Shown here: in pieces, positions 1 to 8,634 of the stretch | Position numbering within the stretch: the stretch's first letter is position 1 | How the letters are laid out: every line of letters begins with the position of its first letter | Origin: Kitasatospora indigofera | GTDB taxonomy: Bacteria > Actinomycetota > Actinomycetes > Streptomycetales > Streptomycetaceae | Length of the DNA stretch: 64,000 nucleotides | Direction of reading: 5' to 3' | Assembly (NCBI RefSeq): GCF_014655955.1 | Contig: NZ_BNBO01000012.1 | Span: 62,001-126,000, forward strand | Position numbers and translations under genes: made by a program | The notes under the pieces: generated by a model | Seen by the model: the letters and a program-made list of their open reading frames with translations, nothing else | Databases searched by the model: none | What the model was told of the DNA's origin: nothing

Positions 1-1052
1 CCGTCGCCGCCGAACTGGGCCTGCCGCAGGACGCCGTCACCGTCCATGTCGTGCGCGGCGGCGGCTCCTTCGGGCGGCGGCTGTTCTTCGACGCCGCACT
101 GGAGGCCGCGCAGGTCTCCAGGGCCGCCGGGCGGCCGGTCAAGCTGATGTGGACCCGGAACGACGACATGCGGCACGGCCGGATGCGCCCGGCCGGCCAC
201 CACCGGATCCGCGCCACCCACGCGCTCGGCCAGGTGCTGACCTACGAGCACCGGGTGGCAACCGTCCGGACGGACTTCCGGCACGGCCTCGGCGAGGCGC
301 TGACCGCCGCCGGATTCGCCGTCCAGGCCGGCGGGCTGAGCCTCAGCCAGGGCTTCTTTCTGCTCACCGAGAAGAACCCGTACCAGCTCGGGGTGACCAC
401 CCAGCTGCTCGCGGAGGTGCCGCTGGACATGCCCACCGGCAGCTGGCGCTCGGTGTACTCGGGGACGGTCCGGGTCGCCGACGAGATCATGATGGACGAG
501 ATCGCCCGCACCCTCGGGCAGGACCCGGTCGCCTTCCGCCGCGCCCGGCTGGGCAGCGCGAGCGCCCGGGCGGTGCTGGACACCGTCGCCGCCGAGGGCC
601 GGTGGGGCCGGCCGATGCCGGCCGGGCACGCCCAGGGCGTCGGCTTCCACGAGGAGCACCGCTCCTGCGCCGCCTACCTGGTCGAGATCGACGCCACCGA
701 CCCGGCGCAGCCGCGGGTCACCAGGGCGGTGATCGCCGCCGACGTCGGCCGGGCGGTCAACCCGCGCGGGCTGGAGGCCCAGCTGACCGGCGCCCTGATC
801 GACGGCATCTCGGTGATCCTCCAGGCGGGCAACCACATCGACCGCGGCGCGGTGCGCGAGGGCAGCTTCGCGGACTTCCGCTACGCCCGGCAGCAGCACA
901 GCCCGCCCGTCGTCGAGGTGCACCTGATGCCGCCGAGCGGCCCGCCCGGGGGCGCGGGCGAACTGGGCGTGCCGGCCGCCTCGGCCGCCGTCGCCAACGC
1001 GTACGCCCGGGCCACCGGCCGGAGCCCGCGTTCCTTCCCGATCACCTTCTGA
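1..1052 (+). CDS. Molybdopterin-dependent oxidoreductase, large subunit (xanthine dehydrogenase/IorB type), 5' end outside window
   Basis: This is the C-terminal part of a molybdenum hydroxylase large subunit; its start lies upstream of base 1. The visible protein begins with a glycine-rich stretch ending GGGSFGRR, the Moco-contacting loop of the xanthine dehydrogenase/aldehyde oxidoreductase family. It continues through [18 protein letters not shown] and ends with the family pattern [19 protein letters not shown], which holds the catalytic Glu. The next gene starts 14 bases after the stop and encodes a 2Fe-2S subunit, so the pair should form an IorAB-like complex that hydroxylates an N-heterocycle or aldehyde at the membrane or in the periplasm. 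The substrate cannot be read from the sequence. Confidence 0.88.
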   Translation, partial: VAAELGLPQDAVTVHVVRGGGSFGRRLFFDAALEAAQVSRAAGRPVKLMWTRNDDMRHGRMRPAGHHRIRATHALGQVLTYEHRVATVRTDFRHGLGEALTAAGFAVQAGGLSLSQGFFLLTEKNPYQLGVTTQLLAEVPLDMPTGSWRSVYSGTVRVADEIMMDEIARTLGQDPVAFRRARLGSASARAVLDTVAAEGRWGRPMPAGHAQGVGFHEEHRSCAAYLVEIDATDPAQPRVTRAVIAADVGRAVNPRGLEAQLTGALIDGISVILQAGNHIDRGAVREGSFADFRYARQQHSPPVVEVHLMPPSGPPGGAGELGVPAASAAVANAYARATGRSPRSFPITF

Positions 1053-1066
1053 GGGGCCCCGAACCG

Positions 1067-1534
1067 ATGCCCAGTCACACCTTCGTCCTCAACGGGCGGC
1101 CGGTCACCGTGGACGCCCCGGACGACATGCCGTTGCTCTGGGTGCTGCGCGACAAGCTGGGGGTCACCGGCCCCAAGTACGGCTGCGGGGTGGGTGTCTG
1201 CCGGGCCTGCACCAGCCACCTGGACGGCGCCGAGTTCCAGCCGTGCACGGTGGCGGTGAAGGACTGCGCCGGGCGGCGGGTGACGACGATCGAGGGCCTC
1301 GCGGACGGCGAGGTGCTGCACCCCGTCCAGGAGGCCTGGCTGGAGTGCGACGTGGCGCAGTGCGGCTTCTGCCAGCCGGGCCAGATCATGACCGCCGTGG
1401 CGCTGCTGCGCCGCACTCCGGCGCCGACCGACGCCGACATCGACCAGATCCAGAACATCTGCCGGTGCGGCACCTACCCGCGGATCCGGGAGGCGATCAA
1501 GCGGGCCGCGGCGGCGGGCCCGGCCGGCCGGTAG
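1067..1534 (+). CDS. 2Fe-2S small subunit of molybdenum hydroxylase (IorA type)
   Basis: The 155-residue protein has the usual two iron-sulfur domains. The plant-ferredoxin-like N-terminal part has CGVGVCRAC followed by a distal Cys in QPCTVAV. The all-alpha C-terminal part has CGFCQPGQ and CRCGTYPRI, which bind the second 2Fe-2S cluster near the Moco. It passes electrons from the large subunit encoded just upstream (14-bp gap, same operon) to an acceptor. No FAD subunit follows, so cytochrome rather than NAD is the likely acceptor, as in isoquinoline 1-oxidoreductase. The ATG was chosen because it follows the upstream stop directly and gives the standard N-terminus. Confidence 0.9.
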   Translation: MPSHTFVLNGRPVTVDAPDDMPLLWVLRDKLGVTGPKYGCGVGVCRACTSHLDGAEFQPCTVAVKDCAGRRVTTIEGLADGEVLHPVQEAWLECDVAQCGFCQPGQIMTAVALLRRTPAPTDADIDQIQNICRCGTYPRIREAIKRAAAAGPAGR

Positions 1535-1591
1535 GCGGCAGGGCCCGCGGCCCGCGGCCCGGGGCGGGCGCGGGCCGAGCGGTCGGTGCGG

Positions 1592-2185
1592 TCAGACGCC
1601 GGCCGGCCGGCGGCCGGCCCAGGCGGCCAGCTGGTCGTACACCGGGGCGTCCGCCGCGACCGGGATCTCGGGGCCGAAGTCGTGTCCCTCGCTCTCGGCG
1701 CCCCGGAACTCCGGGCGCAGCGCGCCCCGGCCCCAGTCCAGGGCCGTCCGGCCGACCGTCTCGTCCAGGTCGGTGGACTGCCCGGTGGCGGTGGCCAGGT
1801 CCCAGGTGTGGACGGCGAACTCGACGATCTGCTGGTCGACGGGGAACCGGGCGGGCACCTCGCCCATGCCGGGCACGTCCAGGACGCCGCTGAGGTCGCC
1901 TGCCCGCTGCCAGGCCGCGATCAGCTCCTCGGCCCCGGCCCGGAAGGCCTTCTCCCAGCCTTCGGTGACCCGCTCCGTCGGTGCCTTCCAGTCCGGGGTG
2001 CCGCCGTTCGCCCGGACGAGGGACTGCCGCAGGTCGCCGAGCAGGTGACTGACCAGGCCGGTCACGTCCCAGGAGCGGCACGGCGTCGGCAGGGCGCCCT
2101 GCTCGGGCCGGGTCGCCGCGACGACGTCGGCCGCCTGGCGCAGTGCGCGGGCGAGCAGCTCGACCGGATCGTCGGAATCGGACAT
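1592..2185 (-). CDS. TIGR03086-type DinB/mycothiol-dependent maleylpyruvate isomerase family protein
   Basis: This 197-residue protein belongs to the four-helix DinB-like metalloprotein superfamily common in actinobacteria. Typical features are PCRSWDVTGLVSHLLGDLR near residues 35-55, with a metal-binding His in VSHLLG, and AVHTWDLATATGQ near residue 125, with a second His ligand. Family members are thought to be metal-dependent enzymes using mycothiol, but most have no assigned substrate. I chose the internal ATG because GAAAGG lies 7-8 nt upstream; the longer reading adds a poorly coding N-terminus. It stands alone on the minus strand, tail-to-tail with the molybdenum hydroxylase operon. 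Confidence 0.82.
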   Translation of the reverse strand: MSDSDDPVELLARALRQAADVVAATRPEQGALPTPCRSWDVTGLVSHLLGDLRQSLVRANGGTPDWKAPTERVTEGWEKAFRAGAEELIAAWQRAGDLSGVLDVPGMGEVPARFPVDQQIVEFAVHTWDLATATGQSTDLDETVGRTALDWGRGALRPEFRGAESEGHDFGPEIPVAADAPVYDQLAAWAGRRPAGV

Positions 2186-2416
2186 GACGGCCTTTCGGGA
2201 CGGATCGGATACCGGTCCGCCCGATCGTGCCACCCCGGCACCCGCTCACCCGGGAGGACGGGCCGGGGCGCGCCGCCCGAGTACGCCCGAACGGGCCGGC
2301 GCGGTCACCAGGGACTTCCCCCCGGCGCCGCCCCGCACCGTCACGTAGCGCCACCTACCACCACGTGCCGCTCCGGCCTCGCGGGGCGGCGGACCGCCCG
2401 CGTCAGCGGACCTGCC

Positions 2417-3088
2417 TCACCGGGCGGCCCGGCGGCGACGGGCGCGCAGCGCCACCACGCCGGCCGTGCCGACCACCACGGCGGCGATCGCGCCGAAGGC
2501 CCGGCCGGCCCGGGAGCCCTGCGCCGGGGCGTGGGCCGCGGTGGTCACCGTGGCGGGGGCCGAGTCGGTCGCGGCCGTCGCGGCGGAGGCCGCGGCGGTG
2601 GGGCCGGCCTGGGTGGCGGTGCCCAGGGAGGGGCCGGGCCGGACGGGTGTGGCCGCCCCGGGCACCGGGGATGCCGGGGCCGGCGTCGCGGAGGGGGCCG
2701 GGTCCTGGACGACGTCCACCGTCAGCTCCGCCTCGCCCCGGCCGAGGGCGGGGAACCCGGACTCCACGGTCACCTTCCACCGGCCGACCGGCAGCGGTTC
2801 GCGGGTGCTGAAGGTCGCCGGGCTCCCCTGCACCGGCACCAGCCGCCAGGGGCCCACCGAGCGGCCGTCGTCGGACACCGCGCTGAGGGTGGCGGCGACC
2901 TCCTCGTCCACCGGCTCCCCGTCGTTCTCCCAGCTGGCGACGGCCCGGGGGTGCCCGTCGGGCGCGCCCGCGATCCGGAAGCGGATGGTGTCGCCGTGGG
3001 CGTCCGCCGTCCCGGCCGGGCCGAGGGCCGCCAGGAGGGCCAGCAGGAACACCGCCAGCAGGCCGGCGGGGCGTTTGGGGGTCAGCAC
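2417..3088 (-). CDS. Secreted, C-terminally membrane-anchored hypothetical protein
   Basis: The 223-residue protein has a Sec signal peptide (KRPAGLLAVFLLALLAALG, cleavage near TADA-HG). An extracellular beta-rich domain spans about residues 30-125, with a CopC/FixH-like look (HGDTIRFRIAG, then EVAATLSAVSDDGRSVGP). A 65-residue Ala/Pro/Thr linker follows, then one transmembrane helix (AIAAVVVGTAGVVAL) and an RARRRRAAR tail. There is no LPXTG motif, so it is membrane-anchored rather than sortase-linked. The mature N-terminus starting with His resembles copper-binding CopC-type proteins, but the copper-site pattern is not clear enough to assign. It lies downstream of the metalloprotease gene, separated by two strong hairpins. 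Confidence 0.7.
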   Translation of the reverse strand: MLTPKRPAGLLAVFLLALLAALGPAGTADAHGDTIRFRIAGAPDGHPRAVASWENDGEPVDEEVAATLSAVSDDGRSVGPWRLVPVQGSPATFSTREPLPVGRWKVTVESGFPALGRGEAELTVDVVQDPAPSATPAPASPVPGAATPVRPGPSLGTATQAGPTAAASAATAATDSAPATVTTAAHAPAQGSRAGRAFGAIAAVVVGTAGVVALRARRRRAAR

Positions 3089-3117
3089 GGTGACTCCTCG
3101 TCGGTTCTCGGGGCGGT

Positions 3118-3147
3118 GGCAGGGCCCGCCGGGGGTCGGGCCCTGCC
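3118..3147. terminator. Hairpin, 10-bp stem, upstream of the anchored protein gene
   Basis: GGCAGGGCCC (3118-3127) and GGGCCCTGCC (3138-3147) form a perfect 10-bp stem. It sits between the metalloprotease terminator and the start of the next minus-strand gene, so it may add to termination or lie in that gene's 5' leader. Confidence 0.4.
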
Positions 3148-3159
3148 GGATCGGGGAAA

Positions 3160-3192
3160 GGCCGTACGGGGGAGGAACTCCCCCGTACGGCC
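3160..3192 (-). terminator. Strong intrinsic terminator after the metalloprotease gene
   Basis: A perfect 15-bp stem (GGCCGTACGGGGGAG, 3160-3174; CTCCCCCGTACGGCC, 3178-3192) closes a GAA loop 68 bp past the stop at 3260. It has no U tract, as is usual for actinomycete terminators. Confidence 0.75.
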
Positions 3193-3259
3193 GGTGACCA
3201 CGTCGTCCGGGCGGGCCCGGGACGGGTCGGGGGCGGTCCCCGGCAGGGACCGCCGTGAG

Positions 3260-5458
3260 CTAGGAGACCTGCTGGACGGTCCAGTTCTGGTAGCCCTGGG
3301 CGTCCGGCTGCTGCAGTTCGAGCAGGCGGCCGCCGTAGTACCAGCGGCTGCTGACGCCGAGGGCGAGCGGGGCGCCGTCCGCCGTCAGGGTCCAGCCGCT
3401 GCCGGCCGCGGTGAGCTTCCAGCGCTGGGAGGTGGCCGCGGTGTTGCAGGGCTGCTGCATCACGTACTGGCCGGCCACCAGACGGCCGCCGACCTGGAGG
3501 CACTTGCCGGAGACCGCCGACTTGATCCGCAGGAACCCGTCGCCCGCGTCGTCGAAGAGCCAGCGCTGGTTGGCGTAGCCGGTGCGCTGGTAACCGATCA
3601 GCACGGCACCGTCGTTGGTGGAGCTGCCCCACATGTCGGCCGACTGGCCGGTGAGGCTGTTGAGCAGCAGGTACGACTTGCCGGGAGCGGTCGGGCCGGT
3701 GCTGCCGCCGCCGGCCGCCGGGGTGCGGAAGGCTGCCGGGCGGCCCGGCTTGGTGGTGGCGCCGCGCTGGTCACGGACGGCGACGGCGAAGGAGTAGGCG
3801 GTGTCGGGGCGCAGCTGGACGACCCGGACGACGGTCGACCGGACGGTGGCCAGCGGCTTGCCGTTCAGCTGGATCTCGTAGCCGGCGGCGGAGGCCACGG
3901 CGGGCCAGCTGAGGACGGCCGAGTTCTGGGTGATCTGGCTCGCGGTCATGTCCGGGCCGCCGGTCGGCGCCGGCGTGCCGGTCGGGCTCGGCGAGTTGGT
4001 CGGGTTGGGCTTGGTCGGCGAGGCGCTCGGGCTCGGCTTGGCGCTGGTGCTCGGGCTGGGCGAGGCGCTGGTCGTCGGGCCGGTGGTCGGGGTGGGCGAG
4101 GGACTGGTCGTGGGGTCGGGCTTGCTGCCGCCGCCCGCTATCAGGAACTGGTTGTTGGCGATGTTCCAGTGCGTGGTCAGGTAACTACCGGGCTGCGGGG
4201 CGGTGTTGTAGTAGTCGTCGTGGTTGCAGTCGAGCCGCTCGTCGTGACCGCGGTCGGGGCAGATGGTCTGCATCTTCGGGTAGTACGGCGCGTCCGAGTA
4301 GCACATGATGTCCCACTCGTCGACGCAGTGGCCGGCCTTGCTGGTGTGCGGGGCGCTGTTGTTCACCGCGCCGAGGTTGTGGCCGAGTTCGTGCGCGGCG
4401 GTCGAGCCGCCCCAGCAGCCGGAGTCGGTCCGGCCGTACGAGGGGCCGAAGTTGCTGCGGTTGTCCTGGCCCGGGCGCTCGTCACCGTTGAAGGTGCCGA
4501 TGCCGCAGTAGACCTGGGCGTCCGCGAAGATCATGTACTTGCGGTCGCGGCGGTTGTAACCCTGCGACGCCAGGGCGTCGTTGGCGGAGCCGAACTCGTG
4601 CAGCGCGGCCGCCGAGATCTCGACGTTCAGCACCGACACGGTGCAGTCGGCGCCGGTCACGTACCGGACGTGGCGCACGCCGCCGGTCTCGCCGGCGCTG
4701 GCGTTGTAGATCGCGTCGGTGTCCGCGGCCCACTTCTTGAAGGAGGGCAGGTACTGGGCGAAGCGGTCCTGGCCGGGGGCGTGCAGGTACAGCACCTGCA
4801 CCCGGTTGCCGCTGGTGCCGTCGCCGTCGCAGACGACCGAGGCGTCGCCGGTGGCGGCGGCCGTGCCGGCGGGGGCGCCCGCGACGGCGTCCGGCGCGGC
4901 CGCGGCGGCCTGTCCGGCCGGGGCGCCGACCACGGCACCGGTCTGCGCGTCGATCACCGGGGGCTGGCCGGCCAGCAGGTCCGAGGCGGACGGCGGCTTG
5001 GCGTCGCCCTCGCCCGGCACGGCGGGCGCCGGGGTGGTCGCGGCCACCGCGGGCTCGGTGTTCTTGTGGATGTCCACGCCCGCCGGCGGGGCGTCGGGCC
5101 CGTGCGTGCAGAGCGCCGCGTCGGAGACCCGGTAGACGCCGACGCAGGGGTCCTCCTTGGGCGCCGGGGTGAGGCCCGTGTAGACCAGGCCGCGGGCCGG
5201 GTCGTCCTTGGGTATCTCCTTGATCGGCGTGGGCGGCTCCTTGTGCTCGGGCTTCGCCGCCGGCGAGGCGGTGCCGGCGGCGGCCTCGCCCACGACGCCG
5301 TCCTGCGCGGGCTGTTCGGCCGCGGCGACCGCGGAACGCTGGCCGTCCGTCACGGTGTTGACGCCGATCACGCTGGCGGCCACCGCGGCGGCCAGTGCCG
5401 CCGCGGTGACCAGCAGGGTGCGGGGACTGCGTTTCGGAAGGGAGCGCCTTCGTGCCAT
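3260..5458 (-). CDS. Secreted zinc metalloprotease with fibronectin III and ricin-type lectin domains
   Basis: The 732-residue secreted protein starts with a twin-basic signal region (MARRRSLPKRSPRTLLVTAA). A roughly 160-residue Ala/Pro-rich pro-region follows. The metallopeptidase-like domain, about residues 215-440, has the zinc motif HELGHNLGAVN. A Thr/Pro/Ser linker leads to a fibronectin III domain (PDMTASQITQNSAVLSWPAV) and a C-terminal ricin B lectin repeat with QRW/QNW motifs. HExxHxxGxxN departs from the HExxHxxGxxH of metzincins at the third ligand; another nearby residue may serve. The ricin domain suggests attachment to polysaccharide. The start is set by AGGA 8-9 nt upstream of the ATG. 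Confidence 0.82.
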   Translation of the reverse strand: MARRRSLPKRSPRTLLVTAAALAAAVAASVIGVNTVTDGQRSAVAAAEQPAQDGVVGEAAAGTASPAAKPEHKEPPTPIKEIPKDDPARGLVYTGLTPAPKEDPCVGVYRVSDAALCTHGPDAPPAGVDIHKNTEPAVAATTPAPAVPGEGDAKPPSASDLLAGQPPVIDAQTGAVVGAPAGQAAAAAPDAVAGAPAGTAAATGDASVVCDGDGTSGNRVQVLYLHAPGQDRFAQYLPSFKKWAADTDAIYNASAGETGGVRHVRYVTGADCTVSVLNVEISAAALHEFGSANDALASQGYNRRDRKYMIFADAQVYCGIGTFNGDERPGQDNRSNFGPSYGRTDSGCWGGSTAAHELGHNLGAVNNSAPHTSKAGHCVDEWDIMCYSDAPYYPKMQTICPDRGHDERLDCNHDDYYNTAPQPGSYLTTHWNIANNQFLIAGGGSKPDPTTSPSPTPTTGPTTSASPSPSTSAKPSPSASPTKPNPTNSPSPTGTPAPTGGPDMTASQITQNSAVLSWPAVASAAGYEIQLNGKPLATVRSTVVRVVQLRPDTAYSFAVAVRDQRGATTKPGRPAAFRTPAAGGGSTGPTAPGKSYLLLNSLTGQSADMWGSSTNDGAVLIGYQRTGYANQRWLFDDAGDGFLRIKSAVSGKCLQVGGRLVAGQYVMQQPCNTAATSQRWKLTAAGSGWTLTADGAPLALGVSSRWYYGGRLLELQQPDAQGYQNWTVQQVS

Positions 5459-5634
5459 CTCGATCGTCCTGTCTGCTTGTGCGGGGTCGTCCCAGGGCAT
5501 GCCTGAGGAGGGATTCGCCAGGAAGGGTCCTGGCGGGGGAAAACGGCCGTGCGGCCGAAGGGTCGAGGGTGCGGTCGGGGAGGGGTTCAGGTGGTCGACG
5601 GGGGCTCAGGGCCCGGTGGGGAGCGGCCCTCGGG

Positions 5635-7314
5635 TCAGCGGGCCGCCCCGAAGTCCTGCGTCCACCAGGGCCCGCCGGGGCCGGAGCGGGCGCCGACGCC
5701 GATGTCCTTGAACGCGCAGTTCAGGATGTGCGCCCGGTGGTCGGGGGTGTTCATCAACTCCCCCACCACCACGGCCGCGTCGTCCCGGCCGAAGCCGATG
5801 TTCTCGGCGTACGTGGTCCAGTGGTAGCCGGCCGCGGTGATCCGCTGCGGGGCGGTGACACCGTCGGGGTCGGTGTGGTCGAAGTACCCGCGCGCCGCCA
5901 TGTCGTCCGAGTGCCGCTGCGCGGCCTCGCTCAGCCGTGGGTCCACCCGGAGCGGGGCGCAACCCTGCTTCGCCCGCTCGGTGTTGAGCAGGTCGACGAG
6001 CTGCCGTTCGAACGGGTCGAGCGCCACGGCCGGTACCACCGAGGGCACGGCTGCGGGCGCGGGCGGCGGCACGGTGGCCGTCGTGCGCACCGGCCGGGGG
6101 CTCTGCGAGGGGCTCGGCGGCGCGGACGGGGGCAGCGGCGCGGCGGTCGGCCCGGAGGCGGTGACCGTCACCGTCACCGACGGCTCGGGCAACGGCGGTG
6201 CGGGGGTGGGTGGTTCGGAGACCGTCGGCACGGGGGCGGGCTCGGCGGCCGGGGCGACGACCGCCCGGACGTCGGCCGGCCGCGGGCCCTCGGGCACCAC
6301 GTACGCGAGGCAGGCGACGGCGGCCACCGCCGCGATGCTGCCGAGCACGGCCGGCGAGCCGGGCACCTGCCGGAACGGGTGGCGGGCCAGCTGTCGCAAC
6401 GCCGTCCCGCCGGGGCTCGGCACCGGGGCCGGCGCGGGGGCCGGCGGGACCGCGGCGGGTGCGGGCGCGGCGGGTGCGGGCGCGGCCGAGGAGGCACCCG
6501 CGGCGGCGCCGGACCCGGCCGGGCCGAAGGCCGTCGGCAGCAGGCCGCCCAGGTGCTCGGGCACCGGGACGAACGCCAGGCCGGCCAGCAGCCCCTCGGC
6601 GGGCACCAGACCGTTGCGATGACCGCCGCAGGCCACGCAGTCACGGGCATGACGGGCTATCCGCTTGCGCCAGAGCGAGCCAGGGGCGCCGTCCCAGGCG
6701 GCAGTGAGCGACTCCAGCTCCTCGCAGGGCGGCAGCGCCGAGAGCGCCCGGACCACCACCCGGGCGACCTCCAGCTGGGTCTTCATCCGCTGCACCCGGA
6801 CGGTCACGTGCTGCTGGGACTGGCCCAGCGCGACGGCCACGTCCGCCCGGGTCAGTTCGCCGGCGGCCTCCAGCCACCAGAGGGCCAGCAGCTCCCGGTC
6901 GTCGCGGTCCAGCCAGCGGGTCGCCTCGGTGACCTCCCGGCGCTGGCCCGACAGGCCGAGCCGGACGATGGTCAGGCCGACGAAGTCGGCGCCCGGGTCG
7001 GCGACCTCCCGGGCCTCGTGCAGGCCGTCGCAGAGCGCCTCGGAGCTGTGCGCCCGCTGCCGGCGGCGGACTTCGTTCATCGCGATGGCCACCAGCCAGG
7101 AGCGGAAGCAGGTCGCGTCGCGCAGGCCGCCCAGCCCGTCGACGACCCGCAGCATGGTCTCCTGCACCACGTCGTCGACATCGGCGTGCCCGCCGAGGGC
7201 CCGGCCGACGATGTTGTAGACCAGCGGCAGGTACTCCGCGATCAGTTCGCCCTGCGCCCGCTCGTCCCCGGCCTGCGCCGCCGCCACCGTGGCGGCCCCG
7301 TGTGCACTGTTCAC
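5635..7314 (-). CDS. ECF-type sigma factor fused to zinc anti-sigma-like motif, transmembrane helix and extracellular CAP/SCP domain
   Basis: The 559-residue protein joins parts that are normally separate. Residues about 20-90 resemble sigma region 2 (DVDDVVQETMLRV) and 130-190 region 4 (TRADVAVALGQSQQHVTVRVQRM). HARDCVAC at 222-229 fits the HxxxCxxC signature of zinc anti-sigma factors. An Ala/Pro linker, one membrane helix (320-340) and a long Pro/Thr/Ser spacer lead to a CAP/SCP domain (435-557), with NTERAKQGCAPL, HSDDMAARGYFDH and ENIGFG. The topology places sigma inside and CAP outside. I infer a self-contained, membrane-tethered sigma factor that would need cleavage or a conformational signal. 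The GTG at 7314 has GGAGAG about 10 nt upstream; another GTG at 7359 is possible. Confidence 0.85.
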   Translation of the reverse strand: MNSAHGAATVAAAQAGDERAQGELIAEYLPLVYNIVGRALGGHADVDDVVQETMLRVVDGLGGLRDATCFRSWLVAIAMNEVRRRQRAHSSEALCDGLHEAREVADPGADFVGLTIVRLGLSGQRREVTEATRWLDRDDRELLALWWLEAAGELTRADVAVALGQSQQHVTVRVQRMKTQLEVARVVVRALSALPPCEELESLTAAWDGAPGSLWRKRIARHARDCVACGGHRNGLVPAEGLLAGLAFVPVPEHLGGLLPTAFGPAGSGAAAGASSAAPAPAAPAPAAVPPAPAPAPVPSPGGTALRQLARHPFRQVPGSPAVLGSIAAVAAVACLAYVVPEGPRPADVRAVVAPAAEPAPVPTVSEPPTPAPPLPEPSVTVTVTASGPTAAPLPPSAPPSPSQSPRPVRTTATVPPPAPAAVPSVVPAVALDPFERQLVDLLNTERAKQGCAPLRVDPRLSEAAQRHSDDMAARGYFDHTDPDGVTAPQRITAAGYHWTTYAENIGFGRDDAAVVVGELMNTPDHRAHILNCAFKDIGVGARSGPGGPWWTQDFGAAR

Positions 7315-7580
7315 CTGCGTCCGCTCTCCCCGTGGACCTGCCCGTACATGCCCTGACACCTAGGAGACCTGTGGTGCCCGGCCGGATAACAGAAATCCGG
7401 AACGACTTCTTCGGAAGTTCGGAACGGGCTCTCGGACGCAGGGCGGACGGGCCCGGACGCGGGGTGGGGCGGGGGTGGGGGTGGGGCGGCTGCCCGGGCG
7501 GGGGCTTCGGCGGGAGGGGCCCGAAGGCGGCCGCGGACGGGCGGCCCTGACGCCGGGCCGGCCGGCCGCCGGAACGCGGA
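7315..7580. other. Upstream region of the sigma-CAP gene
   Basis: This gap holds the presumed promoter of the minus-strand sigma-CAP gene. A relatively AT-rich patch at 7385-7420 contains a small ACTTC-TTCG-GAAGT hairpin, but I cannot name a promoter with confidence. The remainder is G-rich, low-complexity sequence without coding signs. Confidence 0.35.
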
Positions 7581-7610
7581 CAGCCGCCCCCTCCGAGGAG
7601 GGGGCGGCTG
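7581..7610 (-). terminator. Intrinsic terminator of the Rpf-LysM gene
   Basis: CAGCCGCCCCCTC (7581-7593) pairs perfectly with GAGGGGGCGGCTG (7598-7610) around a 4-nt loop, giving a 13-bp stem 20 bp beyond the stop at 7630. Confidence 0.78.
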
Positions 7611-7629
7611 CCGGTGCTGCGGGGCGGGA

Positions 7630-8364
7630 TCAGACGGTGATGGTCTGGCCCGGGTAGATCAGGTCGGCGTTGGCGCCGATGACCTGGACGTTCTTGGCGT
7701 GCAGGCTCGACACCGAGGTGCCGAACTTGGCCGCGATCGCGCCCAGGGTGTCACCGCTCTTGACGGTGTAGCTGCCCTTGGCGGTGTTGTGCCGGCCGTC
7801 CTGCTTCCACGACTTCACGGCGTCGGTGGAGGCCGGCTTGCTCTCGGACTTCGGCGCCTGGGCGGCGGCGTCCGAGGAGGTGGCCGGCTTGGTGTCCTTC
7901 TTGACCGGGGCGGGCGCCTCGGCGGCGGGCTTGGCGGCCGGGGCCTCGGTGTCCACGGCGGCGGCCGCGCCACCGGCGGTCAGGCCGGCCTTGACCGAGC
8001 AGACCGGCCAGGCGCCGGGGCCCTGCGAGGCCAGCACCTTCTCGGCGATGGCGATCTGCTGCGCCTTGGTGGCCTGGTTGGCCTGCGGCGCGAACGCGGT
8101 GCCGCCGAAGGCGGCCCAGGTGGAGGAGGTGAACTGCAGGCCGCCGTAGAAGCCGTTGCCGGAGTTGATGCTCCAGTTGCCGGTGCTCTCGCACTGGGCG
8201 ACCTTGTCCCAGGTCGACACCGAGGCGGCGGAGGCCGAGTTGGCCGTGACGAGGCCTGCCACCGGAAGGGTCACAACGGCCCCGCCGATCAGAGCCATCC
8301 GCACGCGGTTGCGCTTGGTGGCGGTCTTGGTGGTGGCAGTGGTGGTCTCGTTACGGAAGCTCAT
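7630..8364 (-). CDS. Resuscitation-promoting factor-type transglycosylase with LysM domain
   Basis: The 244-residue secreted muralytic enzyme starts with a signal peptide (RVRMALIGGAVVTLPVAGLV, cleavage after NSASA). The Rpf/lysozyme-like domain at about 47-122 contains VAQCESTGNW, with the catalytic Glu, and FYGGLQFTSSTWAAFGG. An Ala/Pro/Lys-rich linker leads to a C-terminal LysM domain (SYTVKSGDTLGAIAAKFG to YPGQTITV) that binds peptidoglycan. Such proteins cleave wall glycan during spore germination and exit from dormancy. The ATG has AGAGGA 6-7 nt upstream. Transcription probably starts near 8599 from a good HrdB-type promoter, leaving a leader of about 235 nt. Confidence 0.92.
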   Translation of the reverse strand: MSFRNETTTATTKTATKRNRVRMALIGGAVVTLPVAGLVTANSASAASVSTWDKVAQCESTGNWSINSGNGFYGGLQFTSSTWAAFGGTAFAPQANQATKAQQIAIAEKVLASQGPGAWPVCSVKAGLTAGGAAAAVDTEAPAAKPAAEAPAPVKKDTKPATSSDAAAQAPKSESKPASTDAVKSWKQDGRHNTAKGSYTVKSGDTLGAIAAKFGTSVSSLHAKNVQVIGANADLIYPGQTITV

Positions 8365-8605
8365 GTAGATCCTCTCGACAGTCCCGGGCAGGCATGCGGA
8401 ACCAGACCCCAGGGGCCTGTCCCACTCGCCTCGCTCGAAGAGCGGCCGGACACGCGGAAGAGCGTGCCGCGCCGCCCCGGAAACCCTCCGCACACCTGCG
8501 ACCTGTTCGAGCGGTCGCTCCGGCGGGCACGTCCCGCACCGGATGGTCCGGCGGGCCGTGCGTCGGGGGTGAACCCGGGTGGTGCTCGTTGCACCGACGA
8601 CAACG

Positions 8606-8634
8606 AACCTACGGTCCTGGGAGGTTTGGTTCAA
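8606..8634 (-). promoter_or_regulatory. HrdB-type promoter of the Rpf-LysM gene
   Basis: On the minus strand TTGAAC (8629-8634) and TAGGTT (8606-8611) are separated by 17 bp, close to the vegetative consensus. The predicted start near 8599 gives a GC-rich leader of about 235 nt containing several potential hairpins. Confidence 0.68.

Noticed and set aside
2417..3088. Sortase substrate
   Set aside because: A C-terminal helix and basic tail are present but no LPXTG-like motif precedes them.
1586..5506. Plus-strand frame of 1300 codons opposite four minus-strand genes
   Set aside because: No domains, repetitive Gly/Arg/Val; the minus-strand genes carry clear signal peptides, catalytic motifs and ribosome sites.
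8365..8600. ydaO/c-di-AMP riboswitch in front of the Rpf gene
   Set aside because: Expected from known streptomycete rpf genes, but the conserved CAGCTAACC-type 3' block and paired core were not found by eye; kept only as an unexplained leader.
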